Below, piece after piece: positions 53,253-61,286 of a stretch of 61,286 nt of DNA. Source of the stretch: Verrucomicrobiales bacterium (GTDB lineage: Bacteria > Verrucomicrobiota > Verrucomicrobiia > Verrucomicrobiales > DEV007); assembly GCA_029210205.1 (NCBI GenBank), contig JARGOD010000019.1, positions 1 through 61,286 on the forward strand. The letters are read 5' to 3'. Position 1 is the stretch's first letter; every line of letters starts with the position of its first letter. The notes beneath the pieces were generated by a model. The model did not search any database. It was given only the letters and a program-made list of their open reading frames with translations, and was not told where the DNA came from. The position numbers and the translations under genes are program-made.

Positions 53253-53313
53253 CCCTAATGAATATCTCTATTTGTTTGACAATATTGGTGCGTTAAGGAA
53301 GGTGTAGATCCCC

Positions 53314-55086
53314 ATGATTGAATACGATGAATCTGTTCACGGCGAGCTCCAGCTGGACTCCGACCTTGGAGTGAAGGTAATTGGAGTCGGAGGAGCTGGC
53401 GCAAATATCCTTGATCGGATGGCCCTCGAGGGCAGTGACGTCGCAGAGCTTCTTGCTGTTAACACAGATGTAAGAGCTCTAAAAAATTCTGTATCCAGCG
53501 AGAAGATTCAGCTTGGTTCGACATTGCTGAAAGGGATGGGGACAGGTGGTGATCCTGCATTGGGGAAGCAGGCAGCTTTAGAAGCTGTCGATGGAATCCG
53601 TGAAGCCGTGCGTGGCGCCGGGATGGTATTCGTCTGCGTTGGTCTTGGAGGAGGAACCGGTTCCGGTGCCGCTCCTGAAATCTGCCGGATTGCAAAGGAG
53701 GAGGGTGTCTTTCTCGTTGTCTTTGCGACTTTGCCTTTCTCTTTTGAGGGGCAACGGCGCATGGATCAGGCGGAAAAGTCCCTTGGCACGATCGGTCGCT
53801 ACGCGGACGCCGTGATTACTTTTGATAACGACCGGATGGGTGAGTTGATCGTCCCGAAAGATGGAGTTACTCAAGCTTTTGCGGCGGCTGACAAAATTAT
53901 CAGTCAGAGCATTCGTGCGACGATGAACATTGTCTTCCGTCCGGGCATCATTCACATCGGAATGGACGATCTTCTGGCCGCACTTGAGTCACGCAACTCC
54001 CGCTGCCTGTTTGGTTACGGCGTTTCCAAGGGAGACAACCGATCTCATGAGGCGGTGGAGCAGGCCATGAAATGTCCTCTTCTCGACCGTGGTAAATTGT
54101 TGAGTGAGGCGAAAGCAGTTCTCGTTCAAGTCTCGGGTGGGGATAATATGACTCTCTTTGAGGTTCAGATGGTGATGGAAGAAGTTTCCAAGCATGTTGG
54201 CAGCGAGACACAAATCCTTTTTGGCACCGGGACTGACAAGCGTCTTGGGAGCGCGCTCGCGGTGACAATCATTAGTTCGGTCCCTGGTCCCGCGGTTTCC
54301 TCTGTTGGCGATGAGGGAGAGGCGGAGACGATATCGTCTCCGGTGAGTTTAGGAATGTCGGCAGATGAGGCAGTGGCTCCGGTTGCGACAATAAAGTTGC
54401 CTGAATCTAAGCCAGAACCTGAGGAAATTACGAAGAAAGCGTCTGCACCTGCAATGGAGCAAGTCGACTTGCCGGCTGCGGTCGAATCTGTTGATGATTT
54501 TGAAGACATGACTGCTCCGATTGGAGAGGGTTTGGGTGATGACACGGTTGAAGAGGATGAGACTCTGGTTTTCGAGCCTCTCGACGATGACGACGAAGAG
54601 GAGCCCGCTTATGCTCCTGTCTTCGAGTCAGATGAAGAACCCGCTGAAGTTTCCGATGGGCGAAATCCGATTGCCCGGGCGATTGAAGATTCGCAAGTGG
54701 CTGACACCGGCTCGATTGCTCCAATTCAGCCGGCCGATCTCGATCCAGCCGAAGAGGATGATGCTGGTCATGTCGAGGCAGTGACTGAAAGCTCTCAGAA
54801 AATTACGCTTACTCGAGTTGTTGGCAGCGGGAACACGGGCCGAATCAAGACTCGCTCACCTGGTGACGGAGACAGTCGTGGTCCGGTCATGCCCCCGACG
54901 AAGCCGCCAGCGACTCCGCCCGAGAATCTTGAGGAAGATGATGAAATTCCTGATGATGTGAAGCAGCAGCAGGAACTTCTTCAGCTTGAGCCGGTAAAGT
55001 CAAAAGGGCGTTTTGCGAAGACTGACCCGACTATTGTGGATGGAGAGGATTTGGATGTTCCGACCTTCCTGAGGAAGAATAAGTGA
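53314..55086 (+). CDS. ftsZ: FtsZ, tubulin-like division GTPase, with long acidic linker
   Basis: A 590-residue FtsZ, much longer than the usual 380-400. The GTPase core (about 15-325) has VGGAGANILDRM near 25, the tubulin signature GGGTGSGAAPE (112-122), NTDVRAL near 50 and the T7-loop-type block MDDLLAALESRNSRC near 214. Residues about 325-578 are an acidic, Pro/Glu-rich intrinsically disordered linker of about 250 residues. The last 12 residues (DLDVPTFLRKNK) form the conserved C-terminal peptide that binds FtsA, so the protein is complete and not a fusion. A TTGACA sequence (about 53276) precedes it, with no good -10. Confidence 0.96.
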   Translation: MIEYDESVHGELQLDSDLGVKVIGVGGAGANILDRMALEGSDVAELLAVNTDVRALKNSVSSEKIQLGSTLLKGMGTGGDPALGKQAALEAVDGIREAVRGAGMVFVCVGLGGGTGSGAAPEICRIAKEEGVFLVVFATLPFSFEGQRRMDQAEKSLGTIGRYADAVITFDNDRMGELIVPKDGVTQAFAAADKIISQSIRATMNIVFRPGIIHIGMDDLLAALESRNSRCLFGYGVSKGDNRSHEAVEQAMKCPLLDRGKLLSEAKAVLVQVSGGDNMTLFEVQMVMEEVSKHVGSETQILFGTGTDKRLGSALAVTIISSVPGPAVSSVGDEGEAETISSPVSLGMSADEAVAPVATIKLPESKPEPEEITKKASAPAMEQVDLPAAVESVDDFEDMTAPIGEGLGDDTVEEDETLVFEPLDDDDEEEPAYAPVFESDEEPAEVSDGRNPIARAIEDSQVADTGSIAPIQPADLDPAEEDDAGHVEAVTESSQKITLTRVVGSGNTGRIKTRSPGDGDSRGPVMPPTKPPATPPENLEEDDEIPDDVKQQQELLQLEPVKSKGRFAKTDPTIVDGEDLDVPTFLRKNK

Positions 55087-55099
55087 TAGACGCCACTGC

Positions 55100-55762
55100 T
55101 TAAAGAGGCTTTGGCATTGTCTCTCGAGGCCCCGTGAACTTCGGTTCCGTCTGGGTTATGAAGAGGTCAAGGGCTGTTCTCGTGCGCGCCAGCTTCTCAC
55201 GGACTATGGTTTTCCAGGTGTATCTTTTCGGCACGTCTTTGGCATTATAGCCAGTGATTGCTGTTCCACGATTTTGTCCGATGAAGATGGCGCGCTCGTT
55301 GTGAAACTCCTGTGAAACGACGATGAATTTCTGGCATGAGAAGACTTCCTTTGCTCTTACCACCGAGTCTAAGGTGCGGAAGCCGGCAAAGTCGCTTACT
55401 ATGATTTCATTGGGAACTCCCCGTTTCACGAGCGCTTTTCTCATCGCCGCCGGCTCGTTGTATTCCTTACGCCCATGGTCACCGCTCACGATGAATAGAT
55501 CGCACTTCCCGGCGTGGTAGAGTTCGGCTGCGGCATTGACGCGATATTGAAAAAATAGATTCAGCCGACCGTTTCTAAGATATTCAGCGCAACCAAGGAC
55601 AACGGCGACTTCGTGATGCGGGACTTCGCTAAGAACTGCCGTGTGCCTATGATCCGCCGCAGAGGAAACAAGGCGGTCCGCAACGATGATCGTTGCGAGG
55701 GTGACGATGAAGCCTGAAAAGAGGCTCAGAGAGATTCGGCGAAAACTAACGAAGGTGAGCAT
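55100..55762 (-). CDS. SanA/DUF218-like membrane protein
   Basis: A 220-residue protein with one N-terminal membrane segment (about 10-30) and a DUF218 domain: VAVVLGCAEYLRNGRLNLFFQYRV near 52-75, LFIVSGDHGRKEYNEPAAMRKAL near 89-111, and SDFAGFRTLDSVVRAKEVF near 123-141. This matches the SanA/ElyC group that affects envelope permeability and resistance to vancomycin in E. coli. The periplasmic domain is presumed to act on lipid-linked or peptidoglycan intermediates. Converges with ftsZ (gap 13 bases). Confidence 0.87.
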   Translation of the reverse strand: MLTFVSFRRISLSLFSGFIVTLATIIVADRLVSSAADHRHTAVLSEVPHHEVAVVLGCAEYLRNGRLNLFFQYRVNAAAELYHAGKCDLFIVSGDHGRKEYNEPAAMRKALVKRGVPNEIIVSDFAGFRTLDSVVRAKEVFSCQKFIVVSQEFHNERAIFIGQNRGTAITGYNAKDVPKRYTWKTIVREKLARTRTALDLFITQTEPKFTGPRETMPKPL

Positions 55763-55811
55763 CCCCGAATTACGGGGCTATGTTGAATGACCTTTCAGAA
55801 AAGTCGAAAGA

Positions 55812-56423
55812 TCACCCTTCGTCGTTGCCGTCAGCCTCGGTTACATACTCATTGGCAAGCGCAATGAGATCTTCTCCGGTCGTGAGATAGCGTTCGCGAT
55901 ACTCTGTGATCGTGTTCTCGTGACTGACGAGGAAATTGCCTAGCGCATCACGGTCAGCGCCATTTTCACTTCGAACCCACTGGAGGAGCTCAGCGACGCA
56001 GCGATGACTTCCGCCAGCTCCGATCGCATCAAGCGAATCACGGAAGCGGGTCGCCTTGTCCCAGTCGATCTCAGCAACGAGATAACCGACGCCTTCATTT
56101 CGAATCGCTGTATCAATCTCCGCAATTTGATCTGGCTTCACATCGCGTGGATTATGAGGAGCGCAGGCGATGAGTTCTTCGATGAGATCGTCGCGATCAT
56201 TCACGAGAGCGAGTTTCTTCTTCGCGATGAAACTGTCAGCGACGGCTCCATGGTCGAGGAGGAGATGAATCAGGCCGCGATTGCGATTCATGATCGCAAG
56301 GAAGAGTGGAGCTCCACCCTGGTAGTTTACATCTGCGCCGTCCTCGATTGCTTCAATAGCATCATCAGCTGCGCCTACGGTGCAAGCTAGTTCTAGGGTG
56401 CGGTTTGCAATTGGATCACTCAT
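55812..56423 (-). CDS. Ankyrin-repeat-like protein
   Basis: A 203-residue protein read from ATG 56423; a TTG at 56429 is the other start. N-terminal residues contain two or three ankyrin-like helix pairs (LACTVGAADDAIEAIEDGADVNYQGG, then PLFLAIMNRNRGLIHLLLDHGA). The C-terminal half (about 100-203) is a different, acidic helical region with no recognised family. No signal peptide, so probably cytoplasmic. A protein-binding role is likely; the partner is unknown. Not obviously co-transcribed with its neighbours, from which it is separated by 49 and 125 bases. Confidence 0.75.
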   Translation of the reverse strand: MSDPIANRTLELACTVGAADDAIEAIEDGADVNYQGGAPLFLAIMNRNRGLIHLLLDHGAVADSFIAKKKLALVNDRDDLIEELIACAPHNPRDVKPDQIAEIDTAIRNEGVGYLVAEIDWDKATRFRDSLDAIGAGGSHRCVAELLQWVRSENGADRDALGNFLVSHENTITEYRERYLTTGEDLIALANEYVTEADGNDEG

Positions 56424-56548
56424 AGTCAAGACGCAGCTTATAAGAAACTATGGTTGCCCACAGCATTATGGTGATTCTATCACAATGAGCTGTGTTGGCA
56501 AACACAGAAATTAAAGAAACAATGAAAAATTGGATGAGCGAAAAGGAA

Positions 56549-57166
56549 TTACCCTTCCCGATACCTTATGATTCCCTGCGCGATTTCCTCGGCGACAATC
56601 TGTCGAAACCATTCTGCTCCGCATCGTTGGCTCTCCCAGCGGTTTGAAATAAATCCGCATTCGACTAATACAGCGGTCGCTTGTGTCACTTCGAGAACTT
56701 TCAGGCGATCCGGTTTGAATCCTCTGTTTCGTGTCACGAGTCGCCGTCCAAGTTCGCTCTGAATATAACTGGCAAGCTCTCTTGCTGTGTCGCTGCCGGG
56801 CCAGTAAAGCGTTTCAGTGCCACTGATACTTCGATCCGAGTGGGCATTAAAGTGCAGGCTCACGAAGACCGTGTTGGGCTCTGCGTTGGCTAAAGCGGCG
56901 CGGTCGACGAGCTCGATGTAGACATCGGTTCGGCGAGTCAGGTCCGTTTTGTATCCTTTTGATTGTAGAATCTTCTCTAGACGAAAAGCCAAATCGAGGG
57001 CCAGCTCTTTTTCAACGAGTCCAAAGGCGCTGGACCCGGGATCAATACCGCCATGACCGGGATCAATAACGACTCGCGTGAAATACTCCGTCGCAAATGA
57101 AGTCGGGGTAGGGGTCGCGGCAAGAAAGAGTGCAATCGCTAATACGGCGGTGAAGTGGCGCATCAT
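56549..57166 (-). CDS. N-acetylmuramoyl-L-alanine amidase (Amidase_3)
   Basis: A 205-residue exported enzyme. A signal peptide (residues 5-25) precedes a catalytic domain with zinc-binding His in VVIDPGHGGIDPGSS (near 36), Glu in VEKELALDLAFRL, His in VFVSLHFNAHSDRS and catalytic Glu in AVLVECGFISN. It cleaves the amide bond between MurNAc and L-alanine during cell separation. There is no SPOR or AMIN domain, so it is a minimal form. The second ATG at 57163 is an alternative start. Confidence 0.95.
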   Translation of the reverse strand: MMRHFTAVLAIALFLAATPTPTSFATEYFTRVVIDPGHGGIDPGSSAFGLVEKELALDLAFRLEKILQSKGYKTDLTRRTDVYIELVDRAALANAEPNTVFVSLHFNAHSDRSISGTETLYWPGSDTARELASYIQSELGRRLVTRNRGFKPDRLKVLEVTQATAVLVECGFISNRWESQRCGAEWFRQIVAEEIAQGIIRYREG

Positions 57167-57227
57167 GGTGAGGTTAGCGAGAGAATGAAGAGCTGTCCAC
57201 TCAGTCGTTAGGTTTTCTTAATTAACT

Positions 57228-57866
57228 TTAAGAATCCGCATATTCCTGGAGTTTGAGCCATCGGATGAGAATAGTCGCGGCGCATCCGAAGAGAATAACC
57301 CAAAGGGCTATTTGTGGAATCGGTGTGCTGAGGTGTTCTTTTGGAAAATCGACCATCATGAGTGCCGCGGTAATTGAAAGAAGCAAGAGCCGGTGAACCC
57401 GGGTCATTGGTCCCGAACCAGCTGACTTCTTTCCTGCCCCCTTCATCACTCCGACGGAACGCACGTAGGCTGAAAAAATGGCCGCCAGCGCCGTTGCGAG
57501 CCCGAGCCATGAGTTTGAGTTGAATGCAAATCCGAATCCGATGAGAGTTACTGCATCTGAGACTCGTTCGGGAAGCTCAGTTACAAACACTTCTTCCATC
57601 GTCACTCTTGAGTGATGATGGTGAAGGAGGGAGTCCATGCGAATACAGAATATTCGGAGGATGCAGCAGATCATGCCTATCCCCCAGAAGAGAGAGGGGT
57701 TCGTTGATTCACCGGTGAACAGGAACGAAAACCCTCCCAAAATACCGAGAACCATACCTGTGATGGCGACCATTTCGCTGGTAACGCCAAGTGCCGTCAG
57801 CGATAAGGCAAGACGGCGCATCGGCTGCCAGCGGCGGCGAATACGTAAACGGGAGGCAGAATCCAT
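57228..57866 (-). CDS. CDP-alcohol phosphatidyltransferase-like protein, active site eroded
   Basis: A 212-residue membrane protein; ATG 57866 (in-frame TTG 57875 also possible). About five membrane segments are seen. In CDP-alcohol phosphotransferases the motif is D-G-x2-A...G...D...D. Here the homologous segment reads MDSLLHHHHSRVTMEEVFV, then TELPERVSDAVTLIGFGFA. The first Asp (78) and last Asp (104) remain, but the Gly after the first Asp is Ser, the Ala is His, the inner Gly is Glu (92), and an Asp is Glu (100). The downstream GPMTRVHRLLLL block also matches the family. So the fold is recognisable but catalysis is doubtful or altered. A His run (82-85) is unique here. Divergent from the ECF sigma gene. 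Confidence 0.78.
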   Translation of the reverse strand: MDSASRLRIRRRWQPMRRLALSLTALGVTSEMVAITGMVLGILGGFSFLFTGESTNPSLFWGIGMICCILRIFCIRMDSLLHHHHSRVTMEEVFVTELPERVSDAVTLIGFGFAFNSNSWLGLATALAAIFSAYVRSVGVMKGAGKKSAGSGPMTRVHRLLLLSITAALMMVDFPKEHLSTPIPQIALWVILFGCAATILIRWLKLQEYADS

Positions 57867-58002
57867 GGTGCTCAATGGAATGTAATCGATGCAGGTCTAG
57901 AGTTTTCAACGAAAAGCGAAAACATTCCACGCTTGAAGGGGTTCAATTTAGCTGTTATTGCACGTGTCCGCCTCGGATTTTCGTCAGTTTTTAGTCATCG
58001 AA

Positions 58003-58626
58003 ATGATTCCCCCAGCCCCGATTTCTCCAGATGACGAAACCGGGGAGGAAAAGCGAATGGAGAATGAGAGAAATGTGGCCCTAATGCTTAAGGTCCGTGA
58101 GGGCGACATGGGAGCATTTGAATCCCTTGTTGAGATCCATCAGGGGGCGGTAATCGGAACCATTGCCAAGATGCTTGGAAGTGCATCTGAGGCCGAAGAT
58201 CTTGCTCAACAGGTATTTGTTCGAATCTGGAAGTCCGCGGGGCGCTATGAGCCTCAGGCGAAGTTTACGACCTGGATGTTTACGATCACGCGGAATCTTG
58301 TTTTCAATGAAGTTCGCCGCCGTAAGAGAAAGCCCACCGTTTCGGTGGAAGAGCGTGAGGAGGAAAGCCATCTCGTCGTCGAAGACACTCAGACGGCAAC
58401 GCCGGACGCGGAGGTGCTTCATCTGGAATTGGAACGAGCGGTGGATGACGCTATCCAGGGGCTGCCTGAAAAGCAGCGGATGGCGGTTGTTCTGAGGAGA
58501 TACGAAGAACTTCCCTATGAAGAAATTGGGAGGGTGCTTTCAATGTCAGTTCCTGCAGTGAAGAGTCTGCTGTTCAGGGCGAGGACACAATTGAAGGAAG
58601 ATCTTCAGAAGTATATGGATCAATAG
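58003..58626 (+). CDS. ECF-type RNA polymerase sigma factor
   Basis: A 207-residue sigma factor; ATG 58003 is preferred over TTG 57958. Region 2 (about 25-95) has VREGDMGAFESLVEIHQGAV and EAEDLAQQVFVRIWKSAGRYEP with TWMFTITRNLVFNEVRRRKRK. Region 4 (about 140-200) has LPEKQRMAVVLRRYEELPYEEI and the DNA-recognising MSVPAVKSLLFRARTQLKEDL. Length and lack of region 3 mark the ECF class. No anti-sigma gene adjoins; the next gene converges from the minus strand at a 6-base gap. The signal is unknown. Confidence 0.93.
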   Translation: MIPPAPISPDDETGEEKRMENERNVALMLKVREGDMGAFESLVEIHQGAVIGTIAKMLGSASEAEDLAQQVFVRIWKSAGRYEPQAKFTTWMFTITRNLVFNEVRRRKRKPTVSVEEREEESHLVVEDTQTATPDAEVLHLELERAVDDAIQGLPEKQRMAVVLRRYEELPYEEIGRVLSMSVPAVKSLLFRARTQLKEDLQKYMDQ

Positions 58627-58632
58627 GAAACT

Positions 58633-59874
58633 CTATTTCCCCAGACGTATTAAGTTCTCTTCAGTACGGATAACAAAGCCATCGGAAACGACCGCGAAAG
58701 AAGAGAGTCCAAATTCATTGATTTCATTCACGGCTACCTCTTCAAATTCCCTGCCGGGTTTTACGACTGTCGTGACTCCGTCTCCATTGTGGAAAAAAAG
58801 ATGACCGCCCGCATAAACGGGCGAAGAGGAATAGCCGCCACGTCCATCAAGGCGTACGCGATAAAAATCTTTACCGGTCTCGGGATCGAGGCAGGACAGA
58901 ATTCCTTTATCATCGTTGATATAGAGTAGGTCGTCGACAATGATCGGGGAACTTTCTTTTGGGATCTGCCGCTCAACTTTCCACTCGATATGCGAATCGG
59001 TAACATCGCCTTCACCGTCCGCTCTTATCGAGTAGAGATGTGCAACGCCAAACCCAGAGCACACATAGATCTTATTGTTGTGAAAGAGAGGTCGTGGAAC
59101 CACTGAAAATCCTTCTCCGTATCGACTTCTCCAAATCTCTTTGCCGGTTTCCGGGTCATAAGAAAAGACCGCGCCTGAACCGGGAATGATCGCTTGAGGT
59201 TTTTCATCAATTTCAATTAGAAGAGGAGTCGAGAAAGAAAAGGGTCTCTTGACGTCAATTTCTCGAAAGGTCTTCCAGAGGATCTTGCCCGACGATTTAT
59301 CGAGGGCGGCGACAAACGGGTCATTCCCTCCATCACAGGAAAAGATAAGGCGATCTTCCCAGAGAGCAGGGGAACCGCCCGTTCCGTGGACAGGTTTGTA
59401 GGTCAGAGAGGTTTGCTTCCAAAGAGTATCTCCCGTCTTTGCGTCGATCGCAGCGGTGCCGTGATGCCCAAAGTGATAGTAGAGAATTCCATTCTCGAAC
59501 AGCGGTGTCGGTGAGGCATGGCTGTTCTTCTTGTGCATGTATTCGTCAGGCTTCGTGAAGATTGTTCGCTTCCACACCTGCGAACCGTCATTCAGCGAGT
59601 AGGCATGAGCCTCGAGAGACAATTGATCGTTCGAAACGATAGCAGTGGATATGAAGATCGTCCCATCAGCGACGATTGGCGAGGACCAGGCCTTTCCGTC
59701 GACCGGGACTTTCCAACGAACATTGTTTGTCGAGGACCACGTTAAAGGAACTTCAGACTTCCCGGCATGTCCCTGTCCGGTTGCACCTCTAAATTCGGGC
59801 CAGTGATCGGACAGTGCTCTTCCTCCAAAAAGGAGAAAGCATAGGGTAGTCAACAAGAGAAGGCGAAAGTTCAT
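58633..59874 (-). CDS. PQQ-like beta-propeller protein, exported
   Basis: A 413-residue protein; ATG 59874 is chosen because it gives a signal peptide (LLLLTTLCFLLFGGRALS). The frame is open to 59937. Blades of a quinoprotein-like propeller include DHWPEFRGATGQGHAG, NDGSQVWKRTIFT, DAKTGDTLWKQTSL, DKSSGKILWKTFRE, DPETGKEIWRSRYG and DPETGKDFYRVRLD. The family includes BamB and PVC proteins annotated as serine/threonine-kinase-associated or alcohol dehydrogenase-like; no cofactor site is certain. Converges with the sigma factor gene (6 bases apart). Likely periplasmic. Confidence 0.87.
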   Translation of the reverse strand: MNFRLLLLTTLCFLLFGGRALSDHWPEFRGATGQGHAGKSEVPLTWSSTNNVRWKVPVDGKAWSSPIVADGTIFISTAIVSNDQLSLEAHAYSLNDGSQVWKRTIFTKPDEYMHKKNSHASPTPLFENGILYYHFGHHGTAAIDAKTGDTLWKQTSLTYKPVHGTGGSPALWEDRLIFSCDGGNDPFVAALDKSSGKILWKTFREIDVKRPFSFSTPLLIEIDEKPQAIIPGSGAVFSYDPETGKEIWRSRYGEGFSVVPRPLFHNNKIYVCSGFGVAHLYSIRADGEGDVTDSHIEWKVERQIPKESSPIIVDDLLYINDDKGILSCLDPETGKDFYRVRLDGRGGYSSSPVYAGGHLFFHNGDGVTTVVKPGREFEEVAVNEINEFGLSSFAVVSDGFVIRTEENLIRLGK

Positions 59875-59975
59875 GGGATAGTGCAATACACATGAGGCGA
59901 TTATGTTGAACAAGGCCGCATTGGCGTCTCTCAGCAAGGTATATGAGATGCTCCGTCACGGAGGGATTACCCGTC

Positions 59976-60818
59976 TCAGAATCCTTTTCGCCAGAGAAAG
60001 TCCAGCCCGTAGTCCGGGTAGTAGGCCTGGACAATGAACGCGACAAGAAAGTAGTCGACAATCAAATGGACGATGAGCACCCAGAGAAGGCTTTCGGATT
60101 TTTCGAACATGGAGCCCTGGGTCCAGGCAAAGATGAAGACAATGAAAATTCCGCAGCCGACGAAGGCCATGTCGAAGAGGACCGCGGTGTAAATCACGGC
60201 TTGCATCGCGTTGGCAACGCGAAATTGGAAGAGGCTGCGGAAGAGCGCGAAACAAGTGTTCACAAAGAACAGCTCATCCCAGATCCCGACTAGATTGATC
60301 CCGATAAAGAGTCGTCGGATTTCCCCCGCATCAGCTTCGGGTGGCATATACCACTGTTTAAAGAGCTCGTTATTAAAGAACTCAAGGTTGCCCCACTCAT
60401 AGGATTTCAGGATGACCCAGGCGAGAGGGATCGAGAGGATTGTGTAAATGACATCCTGCTTCCGCCAGTGTACCGGCCAGAACCGGTAGCGAATGATGCC
60501 GCGATCACCGAAGTGCTGAATGATCGCGGGGACGACGATAACGAGCGTGAACGGAATCGTCAGGGCAACGAAGTTTTGATTCGAAAGCGAGGGGTTGATG
60601 TCAATCGCCCCAAGGAGGATGACGCAACCCATGAGAATTCCCATGCGGCGGCGGAGTTTCAGTTCAGGGTCGGTCGCGATGAGCCAGATTGAAACCGCTG
60701 CGAAGATTGCTCCCAAGATGAACTGATGCGCAGGAATCAGGAGCACGGTCGCCAGGGCAAAGGAAGCAAGCATCGCTTTGCGTTTTGGCGTCAGTTCCAG
60801 TTCGAGGCTCTCGATCAC
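59976..60818 (-). CDS. Multi-pass membrane protein, CPBP-like
   Basis: A 280-residue protein read from GTG 60818; the frame extends to TTG 60851 and an ATG lies at 60773. About seven membrane segments are seen. The motif GIWDELFFVNTCFALFRSLF (near 178-197) resembles the EExxxR core of CPBP/CAAX intramembrane proteases, though the first Glu is Asp. VLIVHLIVDYFLV near 251-263 offers the second His. These suggest a diverged CPBP family member whose protease activity is uncertain. No neighbour on the strand gives context; the PQQ-like gene ends 102 bases further on the same strand. Confidence 0.68.
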   Translation of the reverse strand: MIESLELELTPKRKAMLASFALATVLLIPAHQFILGAIFAAVSIWLIATDPELKLRRRMGILMGCVILLGAIDINPSLSNQNFVALTIPFTLVIVVPAIIQHFGDRGIIRYRFWPVHWRKQDVIYTILSIPLAWVILKSYEWGNLEFFNNELFKQWYMPPEADAGEIRRLFIGINLVGIWDELFFVNTCFALFRSLFQFRVANAMQAVIYTAVLFDMAFVGCGIFIVFIFAWTQGSMFEKSESLLWVLIVHLIVDYFLVAFIVQAYYPDYGLDFLWRKGF

Positions 60819-60960
60819 GGGGAAACATGGCGGGGGATGGAAAGGGGTCAAGCAGAGGCGGTGTCAGATGTGACGATTCTCGATCTCACATGGGAATTTT
60901 GGCTCTTTCGCGCTGCTGCCCGGAATTGACCTCGTCGCCGCTGCATGAGATACCCCTTAC

Positions 60961-61286
60961 ATGCGAATTTTGATCATTTGCCTGCTTTCTATCGTTACGG
61001 TGATTCAGGCTCAGCACGCCCCTGGTATCGTAGACGAAAAGAAGGATGCGAAGCATCGCACCCTTGATAAGCCGGCCCCTCCAGAGGACCCCGCGCTCGC
61101 GGCATATGGAATTTACGCGGAGAACGCGCCGACTCCGGAAGTGGGTGAGCCAATGACGACGAAACTACCGCTCGTGTTGAAGAAAGGAGACCGGATTGCC
61201 TTCGTCGGAAACACTTTGCTGGATCGAGGCGGGCAATTCGGCTTTTTCGAGGCGATGCTTTACCAGTCGCATCCAGACCTCGACCT
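60961..61286 (+). CDS. Start of an SGNH/GDSL-like PVC dehydrogenase-cluster protein, partial
   Basis: The first 108 residues of a gene cut by the right edge. A signal peptide (LIICLLSIVTVIQAQ) is followed by a Pro/Glu-rich linker and LKKGDRIAFVGNTLLDRGGQFGFFEAML near 72-100. This resembles the first block of SGNH-type hydrolase domains at the N-terminus of large PVC membrane-bound dehydrogenase or HEAT proteins. ATG 60961 is preceded by TTGACC (60926-60931) and a weak GATACC (60949-60954), so it may be leaderless; the call is based on a short piece. Confidence 0.72.
   Translation, partial: MRILIICLLSIVTVIQAQHAPGIVDEKKDAKHRTLDKPAPPEDPALAAYGIYAENAPTPEVGEPMTTKLPLVLKKGDRIAFVGNTLLDRGGQFGFFEAMLYQSHPDLD

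Noticed and set aside
53275-53313. Promoter with TTGACA before ftsZ
   Set aside because: No -10-like sequence lies at a workable distance; only the -35-like hexamer was found.
1-61286. CRISPR arrays, prophage, integrases, insertion sequences
   Set aside because: No regularly spaced repeats, transposase or integrase motifs were found on reading either strand; a genome-wide repeat search was not possible.

Overview
The window looks like a chromosomal piece of a Verrucomicrobiota bacterium (PVC superphylum). The marks of that group are a PVC-type membrane-bound dehydrogenase with a C-terminal heme domain, a DUF1549/DUF1553 cytochrome-like protein followed by its DUF1501 partner, two formylglycine sulfatases, the start of an SGNH-type protein usually found in dehydrogenase clusters, and a division/cell-wall cluster with a MurC-MurB fusion and a true FtsZ. 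Planctomycetes and Chlamydiae generally lack FtsZ. No phage, transposase, IS element or CRISPR array was seen, and no gene-free stretch exceeds 300 bases. Species cannot be named from the sequence alone.

Layout. 1-7493: a metal-uptake locus on the minus strand (TroA-type binding lipoprotein, OprB-like porin, ATPase, a permease carrying a DtxR-like tail, a second permease, then a di-heme oxidoreductase cut by the left edge). It is divergent from a DtxR/MntR-type regulator across a 79-base gap with overlapping palindromes. 7557-10131: tRNA-Ser(GGA), an L,D-transpeptidase-like protein, a polysaccharide deacetylase lipoprotein and a small outer-membrane protein. 10161-18429: PVC dehydrogenase, acyltransferase, DUF1028 protein, sulfatase, PhnA-like zinc-ribbon protein, an inverted-repeat element, and a two-gene Fe-S/HdrA-like pair.

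18594-35242 is the most unusual region: eight same-strand, tightly packed genes. They are two tandem paralogous secreted proteins of unknown function, a membrane protein with a Gln/Gly-rich tail, a MoxR AAA+ ATPase, a 1371-residue TPR plus beta-propeller protein, a DUF58 protein, a BatA-like VWA membrane protein, and a membrane protein with two VWA domains around a GATase1-like domain. This is an elaborated MoxR/DUF58/VWA envelope system.

35450-41851: DUF1549/DUF1553 and DUF1501 genes ending in a strong terminator, a second sulfatase, and an RlpA/SPOR protein behind an AT-rich perfect palindrome. 42023-45931: YugP-like peptidase, a PhoR/PhoB-like two-component pair, a diacylglycerol-kinase-family enzyme. 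46076-55086: the dcw cluster murG, murC-murB, a small Cys-motif protein, ddl, ftsQ, ftsA, ftsZ. 55100-61286: SanA-like protein, ankyrin protein, cell-wall amidase, a CDP-alcohol phosphotransferase homologue with an eroded active site, an ECF sigma factor, a beta-propeller protein, a CPBP-like membrane protein and a truncated SGNH-type gene at the right edge.

The recurring theme is the cell envelope: peptidoglycan synthesis and turnover, division, outer-membrane channels, envelope AAA+/VWA machinery, and periplasmic catabolism of sulfated polymers.
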